Assembly: GCF_030268885.1 (NCBI RefSeq)
Contig: NZ_BSSA01000005.1
Coordinates: 248,001 to 312,000 of the forward strand
DNA: 64,000 nucleotides
Direction of reading: 5' to 3'
Origin: Kitasatospora phosalacinea
Lineage (GTDB): Bacteria > Actinomycetota > Actinomycetes > Streptomycetales > Streptomycetaceae
Positions 25,783 to 35,355 of the stretch are shown in pieces (the stretch's first letter is position 1; every line of letters begins with the position of its first letter). The notes beneath the pieces are model-generated. The model was not told the origin of the DNA, ran no database searches, and saw only the letters and a program-made list of their open reading frames with translations. Both the position numbers and the translations under genes were made by a program.

Positions 25783-28200
25783 CTGAGCACGCACGGGTTC
25801 GAACACAGGCCCGGCCGCGACGCGGCGGGCGCCGCTTCCGCGCGCCTGGCCGGGCACCGCCTGGTCCCGCTGGCCACCGCCCTGGTCCAGGAGGACGGCC
25901 GGGTGCTGCACTGGAGCCAGGAGGCCGAGGCGCTCACCGGCTGGAGCGCCGAGCAGGCCATCGGCGCCCACCCCGTCCAGCTGCTGCTGCCCGAGCAGGA
26001 CCGGGCCGCCGCCGAGAAGCTCTTCGAGCGCCTGGTCGCCGGACGCGGCTGGACCGGCACCCACCCCGTCCGCCGCCGCGACGGCTCCACCGTCGAGCTG
26101 GAGTTCCACACCTACCCGATCGCCGGGCCCGACGGCCGCACCCTGCTGCTGGCCACCGCCTCCGACACCGAGGCCCTGCACGAGGTCGAGTCCGACCTGG
26201 CGATCCTGGACGGCTTCTTCGACCAGTCCCCGATCGGCCTGGCCGTCTACGACACCGAGCTGCGCTTCGTCCGGCTGAACGAGGCGCTCGCCCGGATCAA
26301 CGGCCTCAGCGCCGAGGAGCACCTCGGCCGCCGGATCTCCGCCGTGCTGCCCGGCATCAACGCCCACGAGATCGAGAACGTGATGCGGCAGGTGATCGCC
26401 ACCGGCAAGCCCGTGGTCGACGCCCGCTCGCACGGCCGCGTCCCCGGCGACCCGCGCCGCGACCGGGCCTGGTCGGCGTCCTACTTCCGGCTGGAGGACT
26501 CCACCGGCAAGGTGCTCGGCGTCTCCTCCTCCATCATCGACGTCACCGAGCGCTTCCAGGCCGAGGCCCGCGCCTCCCGCGCCCAGGAGCGGCTGACCCT
26601 GCTCGCCTCGGCCGGCGCCCGGATCGGCACCACCCTCGACCTCAAGCGCACCGCCGAGGAGATGGTCGAGGCGATCGTCCCGAAGTTCGCCGACTTCGCC
26701 ACCGTCGACCTGCTGGAGCCCGTGCTGCGCGGCGAGGAGCCCGCCCCGATCCAGCCCGACCGCCCCATCCAGGTCCGCGCCGTCGCGGTCGGCGAGGCCT
26801 ACGGCTCCGGCCTGACCGGCGCCGCCGACGCCGTCGGCGGCACCACCGAGTACGGCCCGCACCGGGTCTACGCCCAGTGCCTGCGCAGCGGCCGTCCGCT
26901 GCTCAAGCCGCACGTGGACGAGGAGGTGCTGCGCGGCCTGGTCCCCGACCCCTCCCGGGTCGCCCCCGGTATCGCCGCGGGCATCCACTCCTACCTGCTG
27001 GTGCCGCTGATCGCCCGCGGCATGGTGCTCGGCGGCGCCGAGTTCGTCCGCACCCGCAATCCCGAGCCGTTCGGCGCCGCCGACGTCTCGCTCGCCGAGG
27101 AGCTGGTCGCCCGCACCGCCCTGGCCATCGACAACGCCCGGCTCTACCGCCGCGAGCGCGAGACCGCCCTCACCCTGCAGCGCAGCCTGCTGCCGCAGGA
27201 GATCCACCGCACCCTGGGCCTGGAGATCGCCCACCGCTACCTGCCCTCCAGCGTGGTCAGCGAGGTCGGCGGCGACTGGTTCGACGTCGTCCCGCTGTCC
27301 TGCGGACGCGTCGCCCTGGTGGTCGGCGACGTGATGGGCCACGGCATCCGCGCCGCCGCCACGATGGGCCAGCTGCGCACCGTCGCCCGCACCCTGGCCA
27401 CCCTCGACCTGCCGCCCGAGCAGGTCCTCGGCCGCCTCGACGAGACCGCCTCCGCGATCGGCGAGGGCCAGTTCGCGACCTGCGTGTGCGCCGTGTACGA
27501 CCCCGTCGACCGCAGCGTGGTGATCTGCTCGGCCGGCCACCTGCCGCCCGTCCGGGTCGACCCCGACGGCACCGCGCACGTCGTCGACCTGCCGCCCGGC
27601 GTCCCGCTCGGCATCGGCGGCGGCGCCTTCGAGTCGGTCGAGTTCACCCTCCCGCCCGGCGCGACCTTCGCGCTCTACACCGACGGCCTGGTCGAACGCC
27701 GCGGCCGCGACCTCGACGAGGGCATCGACCTGCTCGCCCGCACCCTCGCCGCCCCCGGCCGCACCCTGGAGGAGAGCTGCGACGCCGCGCTCTCCGCCCT
27801 GGTCACCGACGGCACCGAGGACGACATCGCCATGATCATGGCCCGCGTCCTGCCCGTCCCCGCCGACCGGATCGCCACCCTGCTGCTGCCCAGCGAGGGC
27901 CCGCTGCCCGCCCGCGCCCGCCGCTTCACCCGCGCCACCCTGGACGCCTGGGGCCTGTCCGCGCTCACCGACTACGCCGAACTGGTGGTCAGCGAACTCG
28001 TCACCAACGCCCTGCTGCACGCCGACGCCCCGCGCCGCCTGCGGATCTTCCGCGACCGCACCCTCACCCTGGAGGTCTCCGACGCGGGCGGCCGCGGCAT
28101 CCACCTGATCAGCGAGCTCGCGCACCGCTGGGGGAGCCGCCCCACCAAGCACGGCAAGGTGGTCTGGGCGGAGATCGAACTCCCGTACCGGGCGGGCTGA
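25783..28200 (+). CDS. PAS-PAS-GAF-SpoIIE phosphatase with C-terminal anti-sigma kinase-like domain
   Basis: About 805 residues. The first PAS domain (residues 20-130, WSQEAEALTGWSAEQAIGAH), second PAS (about 145-260, FDQSPIGLAVYDTELRFVRL), GAF (about 275-445) and PP2C/SpoIIE phosphatase (about 455-665: QRSLLPQEIHRTLGLEIAHR, EVGGDWFDVV, GDVMGHGIRAAA, FALYTDGLVERRGRDLDEG, DDIAMIMARV) are in order. A short HATPase follows, with VVSELVTNALLHA but a direct jump from LEVSD to AGGRGIHLI. Members dephosphorylate anti-anti-sigma factors and phosphorylate or bind their partners in sigma-B-like stress or development switches. The CTG start at 25783 is chosen for its AGGTGG; the frame is open to GTG 25609, but that part has non-coding base use. 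Confidence 0.88.
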   Translation: MSTHGFEHRPGRDAAGAASARLAGHRLVPLATALVQEDGRVLHWSQEAEALTGWSAEQAIGAHPVQLLLPEQDRAAAEKLFERLVAGRGWTGTHPVRRRDGSTVELEFHTYPIAGPDGRTLLLATASDTEALHEVESDLAILDGFFDQSPIGLAVYDTELRFVRLNEALARINGLSAEEHLGRRISAVLPGINAHEIENVMRQVIATGKPVVDARSHGRVPGDPRRDRAWSASYFRLEDSTGKVLGVSSSIIDVTERFQAEARASRAQERLTLLASAGARIGTTLDLKRTAEEMVEAIVPKFADFATVDLLEPVLRGEEPAPIQPDRPIQVRAVAVGEAYGSGLTGAADAVGGTTEYGPHRVYAQCLRSGRPLLKPHVDEEVLRGLVPDPSRVAPGIAAGIHSYLLVPLIARGMVLGGAEFVRTRNPEPFGAADVSLAEELVARTALAIDNARLYRRERETALTLQRSLLPQEIHRTLGLEIAHRYLPSSVVSEVGGDWFDVVPLSCGRVALVVGDVMGHGIRAAATMGQLRTVARTLATLDLPPEQVLGRLDETASAIGEGQFATCVCAVYDPVDRSVVICSAGHLPPVRVDPDGTAHVVDLPPGVPLGIGGGAFESVEFTLPPGATFALYTDGLVERRGRDLDEGIDLLARTLAAPGRTLEESCDAALSALVTDGTEDDIAMIMARVLPVPADRIATLLLPSEGPLPARARRFTRATLDAWGLSALTDYAELVVSELVTNALLHADAPRRLRIFRDRTLTLEVSDAGGRGIHLISELAHRWGSRPTKHGKVVWAEIELPYRAG

Positions 28201-28285
28201 CACCCGCCCGGGCGCGACCGCTCGCCCGGTGCGCCGCGCTGACGGAGAGTCGGAGCAACCACGCCGTCGACCGAAAGGCCCCGCC

Positions 28286-28864
28286 GTGCACCTCCGTCCC
28301 CTCGCCGCCGTCGGCCTGCTCGCCCTCGCCGCCGGAGCGGCCGCCCTCACCGCCCCGGCCCCGGCGCCCGCCGACGACCCGGCCCCCGCGCCGTCGCCCA
28401 GCACGGCCCCCGCGCCGACCGGCACCGGACAGCCGGCGGAGGGCCCGTCCCCCTCGCCCTCACCCTCGCCCGCGTCCTCGCCCTCCTCCGCGCCGCAGGC
28501 ACCCCCGACCGCCGTCACGATCACCGGGGCCACCGTCGACCCGAAGGTCCCCAGCCGGGTCCGGGTCGCCCTCGCCTACACCTGCGCGCCCACCGACCAG
28601 CCCCGCTCGCTGAACACCTCGGTCGAGCAGCCCGACCCCGAGGACCCCGCCACCATCGCCTTCGGCTCCACCCGCACCTCCCCGGCCCTGGTGGTCTGCG
28701 ACGGCACCCCGCAGGCCCAGACCGTCACCGTCCAGTCCAAGACCAGCAACTGGCTCACCGGCACCGACTCCGTGGTGGTCACCACCCTCACCGACCTCGG
28801 CGCCACCCCGCCCGCCGCCGCCGACGCCCGCCGGATCCCCCTCGACCTGCCCCCCGCCCCCTGA
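28286..28864 (+). CDS. Secreted protein of unknown function
   Basis: A 192-residue protein. The N-terminus MHLRPLAAVGLLALAAGAAA is a clear Sec signal peptide with cleavage near APAPADDPAPA. A Pro/Ser/Ala-rich linker follows, then about 110 residues with beta strands (VTITGATVDPKVPSRVRVAL, VTVQSKTSNWLTGTDSVVVT), including two Cys (YTCAPTD and VVCDGTP) that may pair. No known domain is recognised. The GTG start at 28286 follows GAAAGG. Its position between the SpoIIE phosphatase and an MFS gene gives no clear hint. Confidence 0.75.
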   Translation: MHLRPLAAVGLLALAAGAAALTAPAPAPADDPAPAPSPSTAPAPTGTGQPAEGPSPSPSPSPASSPSSAPQAPPTAVTITGATVDPKVPSRVRVALAYTCAPTDQPRSLNTSVEQPDPEDPATIAFGSTRTSPALVVCDGTPQAQTVTVQSKTSNWLTGTDSVVVTTLTDLGATPPAAADARRIPLDLPPAP

Positions 28865-28961
28865 CCCCGCGTCAGCCGACCGGCCCCCGCTCCCGGCGCG
28901 CCGCCCGCCCGCCGCCGCCGACGCCTCCGAGACTGGACGCCCGACGGAAGGGGACCCCGCC

Positions 28962-30365
28962 ATGGCCAGCCAGCCCACGACAGTCGACGCCCCGGCCCCC
29001 GAGGTGCGCCGCTGGCGGGCCCTCGCGGTGTGCCTGGTCGCCGGGTTCATGACCCTGCTCGACGTCTCCATCGTCAACGTCGCCCTGCCGTCGGTGCGCA
29101 GCGGACTGCGGATGTCCGAGGCCGGGCTCCAGTGGGTGCTCTCCGGCTACTCGCTGGCCTTCGGACTCGTCCTGGTCCCGGCCGGGCGGCTCGGCGACGC
29201 GGTCGGCCGCCGCCCGGTCTTCCTCACCGGCCTCGCCCTGTTCACCGCCACCAGCGCACTGGCCGGCGCCGCCCAGAACGAGGCCTGGCTGGTCGTCGCC
29301 CGACTGCTGCAGGGCATGTCCGGCGGGCTGCTCGTCCCGCAGGTCTCCGGCTTCATCCAGCAGCTGTTCCGCGGCGAGGAACGCGCCCGCGCCTTCGGCC
29401 TGCTCGGCACCACCATCGGCTTCTCCACCGCCGTCGGCCCGCTGCTCGGCGGCCTGCTGATCGCCGCGTTCGGCACCGCCGAGGGCTGGCGCTGGGTCTT
29501 CTACGTCAACCTGCCGATCGGCCTGGTCGCCCTGCCCTTCGCCCGCCGACTGCTGCCCGCGCCCACCCCCGACACCTGCGCCCGCCGCGACTTCGACCCG
29601 GTCGGTGTGCTGCTGCTCGGCCTCGGCACCGTCCTGCTGCTGCTCCCGCTGGTCCAGGCCCAGTGGCACGACGTCCGCAAGTGGCTGCTGCTGGCCGGTT
29701 CCGCGCTCGTCCTGGTCGCCTTCGCGCGGTGGGAGCGCCACTACGCCCGGCAGCGCGAGCCGCTCGTCCACCCCGAGCTGTTCCGCACCCGCTCCTTCAC
29801 CGGCGGCGCGCTGGTCTCGCTGCTCTACTTCGCGGGCTTCACCGCGGTCTTCTTCGTCTTCACCCTCTACCTGCAGTCCGGCCGCCACTACAGCGCCCTC
29901 CAGGCGGGCCTGGCCATCACCCCCTTCGCCCTCGCCTCCGCGGTCGCCTCCACCGTCGGCGGACGCCTGGTCACCCGTTACGGCCGCCGACTGATCGCCA
30001 CCGGCCTCACCACCGTCGCCGTCGGCCTCGCCCTCGCCGCCCTCGCCGTCCACCTCTTCGACGGCCCCGAGGTCGGCTGGGCCACCGCCCTCCCGCTCCT
30101 GCTGGCCGGCCTCGGCAGCGGCCTGGTGGTCTCCCCGAACCAGGCCCTCACCCTCAACGAGGTCCCCGTCGCCCGGGCGGGCTCCGCCGGTGGCGTCCTG
30201 CAGACCGCCCAGCGGATCGGCTCCGCCGCGGGCATCGCCACCGTCGGAGCCACCTTCTTCTCCCACCTGCACACCCCCGCCGACTACCCCGCCGCCTTCC
30301 AGCTCAGCCTCGCCGTCGTCCTCGCCTTCGTCCTGCTCGCCCTGCTGGCCGCCACCCGCCACTGA
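28962..30365 (+). CDS. MFS transporter, DHA2/EmrB-QacA family
   Basis: A 467-residue drug:proton antiporter. Motif A-like LSGYSLAFGLVLVPAGRLGD AVGRRPVF, the TM1 signature MTLLDVSIVNVALPSV (motif D1) and GTTIGFSTAVGPLLGGLLIA (motif C) all fit a 14-helix EmrB/QacA pump. RBS GAAGGGG precedes ATG 28962. The efflux substrate is unknown. It ends just before dispersed element B and converges with the pigment hydroxylase gene, so a role in exporting something made nearby is possible but unproven. Confidence 0.92.
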   Translation: MASQPTTVDAPAPEVRRWRALAVCLVAGFMTLLDVSIVNVALPSVRSGLRMSEAGLQWVLSGYSLAFGLVLVPAGRLGDAVGRRPVFLTGLALFTATSALAGAAQNEAWLVVARLLQGMSGGLLVPQVSGFIQQLFRGEERARAFGLLGTTIGFSTAVGPLLGGLLIAAFGTAEGWRWVFYVNLPIGLVALPFARRLLPAPTPDTCARRDFDPVGVLLLGLGTVLLLLPLVQAQWHDVRKWLLLAGSALVLVAFARWERHYARQREPLVHPELFRTRSFTGGALVSLLYFAGFTAVFFVFTLYLQSGRHYSALQAGLAITPFALASAVASTVGGRLVTRYGRRLIATGLTTVAVGLALAALAVHLFDGPEVGWATALPLLLAGLGSGLVVSPNQALTLNEVPVARAGSAGGVLQTAQRIGSAAGIATVGATFFSHLHTPADYPAAFQLSLAVVLAFVLLALLAATRH

Positions 30366-30405
30366 GCCCCGCCAGGAGGACGAGGAGGACCCCGCACGGA
30401 GGGCC

Positions 30406-30564
30406 CCCCGTCAGGGGCCCGGGAACGGCGGGTCCGAGCTGCTGCCGGCCGGAGCCCGCCGGAGGTCCGTGCTGCTCCGGGCCGCCCGAACAGAACCCGA
30501 AGCCACCGCACGCACCGGCAGTGCACCGCCAGCAGCCCCGGCCCCGCCGTTCCCCGGGCCCCTG
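30406..30564. repeat. Dispersed ~160-nt imperfect palindrome, copy B
   Basis: CCCCGTCAGGGGCCCGGGAA to CCGTTCCCCGGGCCCCTG. The ends pair as AGGGGCCCGGG-AACGGCG with CGCCGTTCCCCGGGCCCCT with one bulge. The internal CCGGAG..CTCCGG hairpin replaces CGAAG..CTTCG of copy A, so a pair has changed on both sides. The copy fills almost the whole 207-nt gap between two convergent genes, a typical place for a terminator or a mobile repeat. Confidence 0.8.
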
Positions 30565-30572
30565 GGCGACCC

Positions 30573-32234
30573 CTACAGCCCCGCGACCCCTCGCACCGCG
30601 ACCCGCAGCGCCGCCACCGGATCCCCGACCGGGCTGCTCGCGCGCCAGCCGACGAACCCGTCCGGACGGACCAGCACCGCGCCGCCCTCGCGCAGCCCGT
30701 AGACCGCGGGCCAGCCGCCGGGCCCGGCGGGGCGGGGCCCGGCCGCGGGGGCGTCGGGGACGGGCTCGGGGACGAGGTCGCCGCCCTCGCCGACCAGCAG
30801 GCACCTGATCGGCACCCCCGTCTCCCCGGCCACCGCCCGGGCCGCCTCCGGCCACCGCCCGCCGCCCGCCGCGGGCGCCAGCAGCACCGGCTCGCGCTCG
30901 AACAGGTCCAGGGTGGACAGCCGCTGCCCGTCGCGGTCGCGCAGCCACAGGTGCGGGGCCCGGGTGCCCACCTCGCCGGTCGCGGCGAAGCGCTCCGGCA
31001 CGACCCCGGCGGTGGCGTCCGCGCCGACCAGCGCGCCCTCGGTGTAGCGGTAGCCGAGCGCGACCGCGAGCACGTTGGTGCGCGGCCCGCCGACCGGCGC
31101 CGCGTCGAAGCCGGGGTGCTGGTGCTCCACCGAGCGCGCCGCGGCCCGGGCCGCGGTCTGCACGGCCACCGGCCGCCGCTCCGCCCCGTACGACTCCAGC
31201 AGGCGCGGCCCGCCCCAGCCCGCCAGCACCGCGGCGAGCTTCCAGGCCAGGTTGTGCGCGTCCTGGATGCCGGTGTTGGAGCCGAACGCCCCGGTGGGCG
31301 GCATCTCGTGGGCGGAGTCGCCGCACAGGAAGACCCGTTCGGCGCAGTACCGGTCGGCCACCCGTTCGGCGGCGTGCCAGGGGGCGCGGCCGGTGATCTC
31401 CACGTCGAGGTCGGGGACGCCGGCCGCGGCCCGGATGTGCGCCGTGCAGCGGGCGTCGGTGAAGTCCTCGACCCGTTCGCCGCGCTCGGGGTGCCAGGGC
31501 AGGTGGAACACCCACTCCTCGCGGTTGTCGACGGGCAGCAGCGCGCCCGCCCCGGCCGGGTCGGTCAGGTAGCAGGCGATGAACAGCCGGTCGCCGACCA
31601 CCTCGGCGAGCCGCTTGGCGCGGAAGGTGACCGAGACGTTGTGGAACAGGTCGCCGCGCCCGGACTGCCCGATGCCCAGCCGCTCGCGGACGGGGCTGCG
31701 CGGCCCGTCCGCGGCGATCAGGTAGTCGGCCCGGACGGTGCGCTCCTCGCCGGTGGCCCGGTCGCGCAGCAGCGCCGTCACCCCGTCGGCGTCCTGCTCG
31801 AAGGAGACCAGCTCGGTGTTGAACCGGATCTCGCCCCGCCGGGCGGCGTGCCGCAGCAGCACCGGTTCGAGGTCGTTCTGGCTGCACAGGCACCACCCGG
31901 ACGGGCTGAACCTGGCCAGCCCGCCGCCCGGGTCGATCTCCCGGAACAGCCACTCCTGCTCGCCGCCGGAGAGCGTCTCGGCCTGCAGGATGCCGTGGTT
32001 GCCGGCCAGCACCGAGGCGGCCGTCCGGATGTCCTCCTCCACCCCGGCGACCCGGAACAGCTCCATGGTGCGGAGGTTGTTGCCGCGGCCGCGCGGGTGC
32101 CGGGAGGTCTCGGCGTGCCGCTCCACCAGCAGGTGCGGCACGCCGAGCCGACCCAGGAAGAGGGAGGCCGAGAGCCCCACCAACGATCCGCCCGTGATCA
32201 GGACCGGAACCCGGTCCGCCATCTGTGTGTTCAT
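30573..32234 (-). CDS. whiE-ORFVIII: FAD-dependent aromatic hydroxylase, whiE ORFVIII-like
   Basis: A 553-residue flavin monooxygenase of the polyketide hydroxylase (PgaE/pheA) family. The FAD-binding GGSLVGLSASLFLGRLGV starts near residue 13; RHPRGRGNNLRTMELFR, ADYLIAADGPRSPVRERLGI (DG motif) and VFLCGDSAHEMPPTGAFGSN (GD motif) follow. The C-terminus has the thioredoxin-like add-on of the class. It is divergent from the seven co-directional pigment genes, the position of ORFVIII in S. coelicolor whiE, where it hydroxylates the pigment. The start ATG 32234 has a weak GGAGCAG. It converges with the MFS gene and element B. Confidence 0.87.
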   Translation of the reverse strand: MNTQMADRVPVLITGGSLVGLSASLFLGRLGVPHLLVERHAETSRHPRGRGNNLRTMELFRVAGVEEDIRTAASVLAGNHGILQAETLSGGEQEWLFREIDPGGGLARFSPSGWCLCSQNDLEPVLLRHAARRGEIRFNTELVSFEQDADGVTALLRDRATGEERTVRADYLIAADGPRSPVRERLGIGQSGRGDLFHNVSVTFRAKRLAEVVGDRLFIACYLTDPAGAGALLPVDNREEWVFHLPWHPERGERVEDFTDARCTAHIRAAAGVPDLDVEITGRAPWHAAERVADRYCAERVFLCGDSAHEMPPTGAFGSNTGIQDAHNLAWKLAAVLAGWGGPRLLESYGAERRPVAVQTAARAAARSVEHQHPGFDAAPVGGPRTNVLAVALGYRYTEGALVGADATAGVVPERFAATGEVGTRAPHLWLRDRDGQRLSTLDLFEREPVLLAPAAGGGRWPEAARAVAGETGVPIRCLLVGEGGDLVPEPVPDAPAAGPRPAGPGGWPAVYGLREGGAVLVRPDGFVGWRASSPVGDPVAALRVAVRGVAGL

Positions 32235-32482
32235 CGACTCTGCTCCATCCGTGCAGGGCGCGGGGCGCGCCGGACCGGACATCCATCCCCCGTCGCTGAC
32301 GGGCACTCAGGGTGCTTCGCCCGGATGGCCCCGAAGTCTCGCGCGGCCCCCGCCGACGTCTGACGATCGAGGGCGAACCATCGCCCGTCCGCCGGGCGCC
32401 CCGGCCTGCACCGGCCGGGGGCCGCCACCGGCGGGGGCCCCTTCGCAGACGAACCGCGAACCGACGACAGGAACCCATCACC
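32235..32482. promoter_or_regulatory. Divergent promoter region of the spore-pigment cluster
   Basis: 248 nt between the hydroxylase start (32234, leftward) and the first pigment gene (32483, rightward). By analogy with S. coelicolor whiE, two developmentally timed promoters should face opposite ways here. I cannot pick hexamers with confidence in this GC-rich stretch. Confidence 0.45.
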
Positions 32483-33619
32483 ATGACCCTGCTCTCCGCC
32501 ACCGAGGAGACCACCACCGGCGCGGACCGGCCCACCCCGGGCCGACTCCGCGTCATCCTGATGCTGGAGGTCTACGAAGGCGCCCAGGACCGCTTCCTGG
32601 ACGCCTACGAGCTGCTGCGCTACCAGGTCTCGGCCGTCCCCGGACACGTCAGCGACCAGCTCTGCCAGTCCATCGACGACCCGTCCCGCTGGCTGATCAC
32701 CAGCGAGTGGGAGAGCGCGGAGCCCTTCCTGGCCTGGGTCGACAGCCCCGCCCACCGCGAGATGGTCAAGCCGATGCACGGCTGCGTCCGCGACAACCGC
32801 TCGCTGCGCTACACCGTGCTGCGCGAGACCCGCGGCACCGTCGCCACCGACACCACCGCCCCGCCGCTGCGCCCCGGCGAGCACCACCCCGCCGTCCCCG
32901 GCACCCCCCGCCCCGGCCCGGACGGGGTGGTGCGGCACGCGCTCAGCTTCACCGTGAAGCCCGGCACCGAGGCCCGGGCGGCCGAACTGCTGGCCGACTA
33001 CCGCTCCCCGCAGGCCCGGGTCGACGACACCACCCGCCTGCTGCGCACCTCGCTGTTCATGCGCGGCAACCGGATCGTGCGCTGCGTCGAGGTGGCCGGC
33101 GACCTGACCGCCGCGCTGCGGCACGTCGCCCGGCAGCCCGAGGTGCGGGCCGTCGAGGAGGCGATCAACCCGTACCTGGAGGAGGACCGCGACCTGGACG
33201 ACCCGCTGTCCGCCCGCGACTTCTTCCAGCGCGCCGCCCTGCCCGCCGTCCACCACCACGCCTCCCTGAAGTCCGGCCCGGTGCAGCGGCACGCCTACCT
33301 GTACCCCGTCCGCCCCGGCGCCGGCGCGGCCCTCGCCGAGCTGCTGTCCGAGGAGGACGAGCACGCCGCCGCCGACCCCGGCGGCCCGCTGGTGCGCGCC
33401 ACCGTCCACCGGCGCGATGACCTGGTGGTCCGGCTGGTCGACCTGCTCGGCGACCCCGCCGACGACCCCGCCACCGCCCTCGGCCTGGCCGGACCGCGCG
33501 CCGCCGCCGTCCTCGGCAAGCTCACCGAGTCCGCCGAGCGCACCCACGAGGGCCTGCGCCGCCTGCTCGCCGAGTGCGCGATGACCGCCGTCACCGACCG
33601 CACCTCGGCCGAGGACTGA
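32483..33619 (+). CDS. whiE-ORFI: Spore-pigment biosynthesis monooxygenase-like protein, whiE ORFI-like
   Basis: A 378-residue protein with two repeated ferredoxin-like halves. [20 protein letters not shown] and [20 protein letters not shown] belong to an antibiotic-biosynthesis-monooxygenase-like N-terminal domain, with a further [19 protein letters not shown] domain and a third [19 protein letters not shown] domain at residues 270-330. Proteins of this kind open the spore-pigment operons (whiE ORFI, schA, curD) and are thought to help polyketide shaping. The ATG at 32483 follows AGGAA. The cupin gene starts 45 nt downstream. Confidence 0.82.
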   Translation: MTLLSATEETTTGADRPTPGRLRVILMLEVYEGAQDRFLDAYELLRYQVSAVPGHVSDQLCQSIDDPSRWLITSEWESAEPFLAWVDSPAHREMVKPMHGCVRDNRSLRYTVLRETRGTVATDTTAPPLRPGEHHPAVPGTPRPGPDGVVRHALSFTVKPGTEARAAELLADYRSPQARVDDTTRLLRTSLFMRGNRIVRCVEVAGDLTAALRHVARQPEVRAVEEAINPYLEEDRDLDDPLSARDFFQRAALPAVHHHASLKSGPVQRHAYLYPVRPGAGAALAELLSEEDEHAAADPGGPLVRATVHRRDDLVVRLVDLLGDPADDPATALGLAGPRAAAVLGKLTESAERTHEGLRRLLAECAMTAVTDRTSAED

Positions 33620-33664
33620 CCACCCCCCATCCCCAGTACGCCCCGCCACGAGAGGAAGACCACC

Positions 33665-34093
33665 GTGACCACCGAGATGCCACGCATCGTCCACGTCGAC
33701 GACGCGCCCCCCAACCGCAAGCGCGGCGGAGACCTGCGGGCCATGCTCACCCCGCCGGCGGTCGGCGCGACCAGCGGATTCATGGGAGTGGCGATCGTCG
33801 AACCGGGCGACCGGATCGGCGAGCACTACCACCCCTACTCCGAGGAGTTCGTGTTCGTGATCTCCGGCGAGCTGGAGGTCGACCTGGACGGCGTGCCGCA
33901 GCGGCTGCGTCCCGACGAGGGCCTGATGATCCCGATCGGGATGCGGCACCGCTTCCGCAACGTCGGCAGCACCGAGGCCCGGATGGTCTTCCACCTCGGA
34001 CCGCTCGCCCCGCGCCCCGAACTGGGCCACGTCGACACCGAGGAGACCGCCGCGGAGGCCGGACCGCCGGAACCCGCCGGGGCGGCCTCGTGA
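33665..34093 (+). CDS. whiE-ORFII: Cupin-fold polyketide-synthesis protein, whiE ORFII-like
   Basis: A 142-residue single-domain cupin. [20 protein letters not shown] is cupin motif 1 (His, His, Glu metal ligands), and [10 protein letters not shown] supplies motif 2. It probably binds a metal and acts as a small cyclase or oxygenase-like partner in pigment formation; homologues such as schB/curC are always beside the KS genes. The GTG start is preceded by GAGGAAG. Its TGA overlaps the KS-alpha GTG (GTGA at 34090), so they are translationally coupled. Confidence 0.88.
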   Translation: MTTEMPRIVHVDDAPPNRKRGGDLRAMLTPPAVGATSGFMGVAIVEPGDRIGEHYHPYSEEFVFVISGELEVDLDGVPQRLRPDEGLMIPIGMRHRFRNVGSTEARMVFHLGPLAPRPELGHVDTEETAAEAGPPEPAGAAS

Positions 34094-35355
34094 CGCGCCG
34101 GGTCGCGGTGACCGGGATCGGCGTGGTCGCCCCCGGCGGCATCGGCGTCCCCCGGTTCTGGTCACTGCTCACCGAGGGCCGCACCGCCACCCGCGGCATC
34201 ACCCTGTTCGACCCGGAGGGCTTCCGCTCCCGGATCGCCGCCGAGTGCGACTTCGACCCCGCCGCGCACGGCCTCACCCCCGAACAGACCGCCCGCAACG
34301 ACCGGTACGTGCAGTTCGCGCTGGTCGCCGCCGCCGAGGCGGTCGCCGACGCCGGGCTCGACCCGGAACGCGAGGACCCCTGGCGGGTCGGCGTCTCGCT
34401 CGGCACCGCCGTCGGGGGCACCACCCGGCTGGAACGCGACTACGTGCTGGTCAGCGGCCGCGGCGAACACTGGGACGTCGACCACCGGCCCGCGCAGCCG
34501 CACCTGGAGCGGGCGTTCTCCCCCTCCACCCTGGCCTCCGCCGTCGCCGAGCGGATCGGCGCCCACGGCCCGGTGCAGACCGTCTCCACCGGCTGCACCT
34601 CCGGCCTGGACGCCGTCGGCTACGCCGCCCTCGCCATCGAGGAGGGCCGCGCCGACGTGATCGTCGCCGGAGCCTGCGACTCGCCGATCTCCCCGATCAC
34701 CGTCGCCTGCTTCGACGCCATCAAGGCCACCTCGGCCCGCAACGAGGACCCCGAGCACGCCTCCCGTCCCTTCGACGCGGGCCGCGACGGGTTCGTCCTC
34801 GGCGAGGGCGGCGCCGTCCTGGTGCTGGAGGAGTGGGAGCACGCCAGGCGGCGCGGCGCCCGGATCTACGCCGAACTCGGCGGCTTCGCCACCTTCGGCA
34901 ACGCGTACCACATGACCGGCCTCACCCAGGAGGGCCTGGAGATGTCCCGGGCCATCGACCGGGCGCTGGCCCACGCCGAACTCCCCGGCGAGGCGGTCGA
35001 CTACGTCAACGCGCACGGCTCCGGCACCAAGCAGAACGACCGGCACGAGACCGCCGCGGTCAAGCGCTCCCTCGGCGCGCACGCCCGGCGCACCCCGATG
35101 AGCTCCATCAAGTCGATGGTCGGGCACTCGCTCGGCGCGATCGGCGCCATCGAACTCGTCGCCTGCACCCTCGCCCTGCACCACGGCGTCGTGCCGCCCA
35201 CCGCCAACTACACCGAGCCCGACCCCGAGTGCGACCTCGACTACGTCCCCCGCACCGCCCGCGAACTGCCGCTGCGCCACGTGCTGTCGGTCGGCAGCGG
35301 GTTCGGCGGCTTCCAGTCCGCCGTGGTGCTGAGCAAGGTGGAGGCAGCCGCATGA
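34090..35355 (+). CDS. whiE-ORFIII: Ketosynthase alpha of type II polyketide synthase (spore pigment)
   Basis: A 421-residue condensing enzyme. The Cys nucleophile is in [15 protein letters not shown], and the two His are in [15 protein letters not shown] and [14 protein letters not shown]; the active triad is complete. It starts [19 protein letters not shown] (GTG). It elongates the chain with malonyl-ACP, together with KS-beta. ATGA overlap at 35352 couples it to the KS-beta gene. Residue detail and gene order mark the spore-pigment rather than antibiotic subgroup. Confidence 0.95.
   Translation: MTRRVAVTGIGVVAPGGIGVPRFWSLLTEGRTATRGITLFDPEGFRSRIAAECDFDPAAHGLTPEQTARNDRYVQFALVAAAEAVADAGLDPEREDPWRVGVSLGTAVGGTTRLERDYVLVSGRGEHWDVDHRPAQPHLERAFSPSTLASAVAERIGAHGPVQTVSTGCTSGLDAVGYAALAIEEGRADVIVAGACDSPISPITVACFDAIKATSARNEDPEHASRPFDAGRDGFVLGEGGAVLVLEEWEHARRRGARIYAELGGFATFGNAYHMTGLTQEGLEMSRAIDRALAHAELPGEAVDYVNAHGSGTKQNDRHETAAVKRSLGAHARRTPMSSIKSMVGHSLGAIGAIELVACTLALHHGVVPPTANYTEPDPECDLDYVPRTARELPLRHVLSVGSGFGGFQSAVVLSKVEAAA

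Noticed and set aside
22101-26111. A 1,336-codon open frame on the minus strand
   Set aside because: It is antisense to the phosphatase, ligase and TetR genes and has no domain; it exists only because stops are rare in GC-rich DNA.
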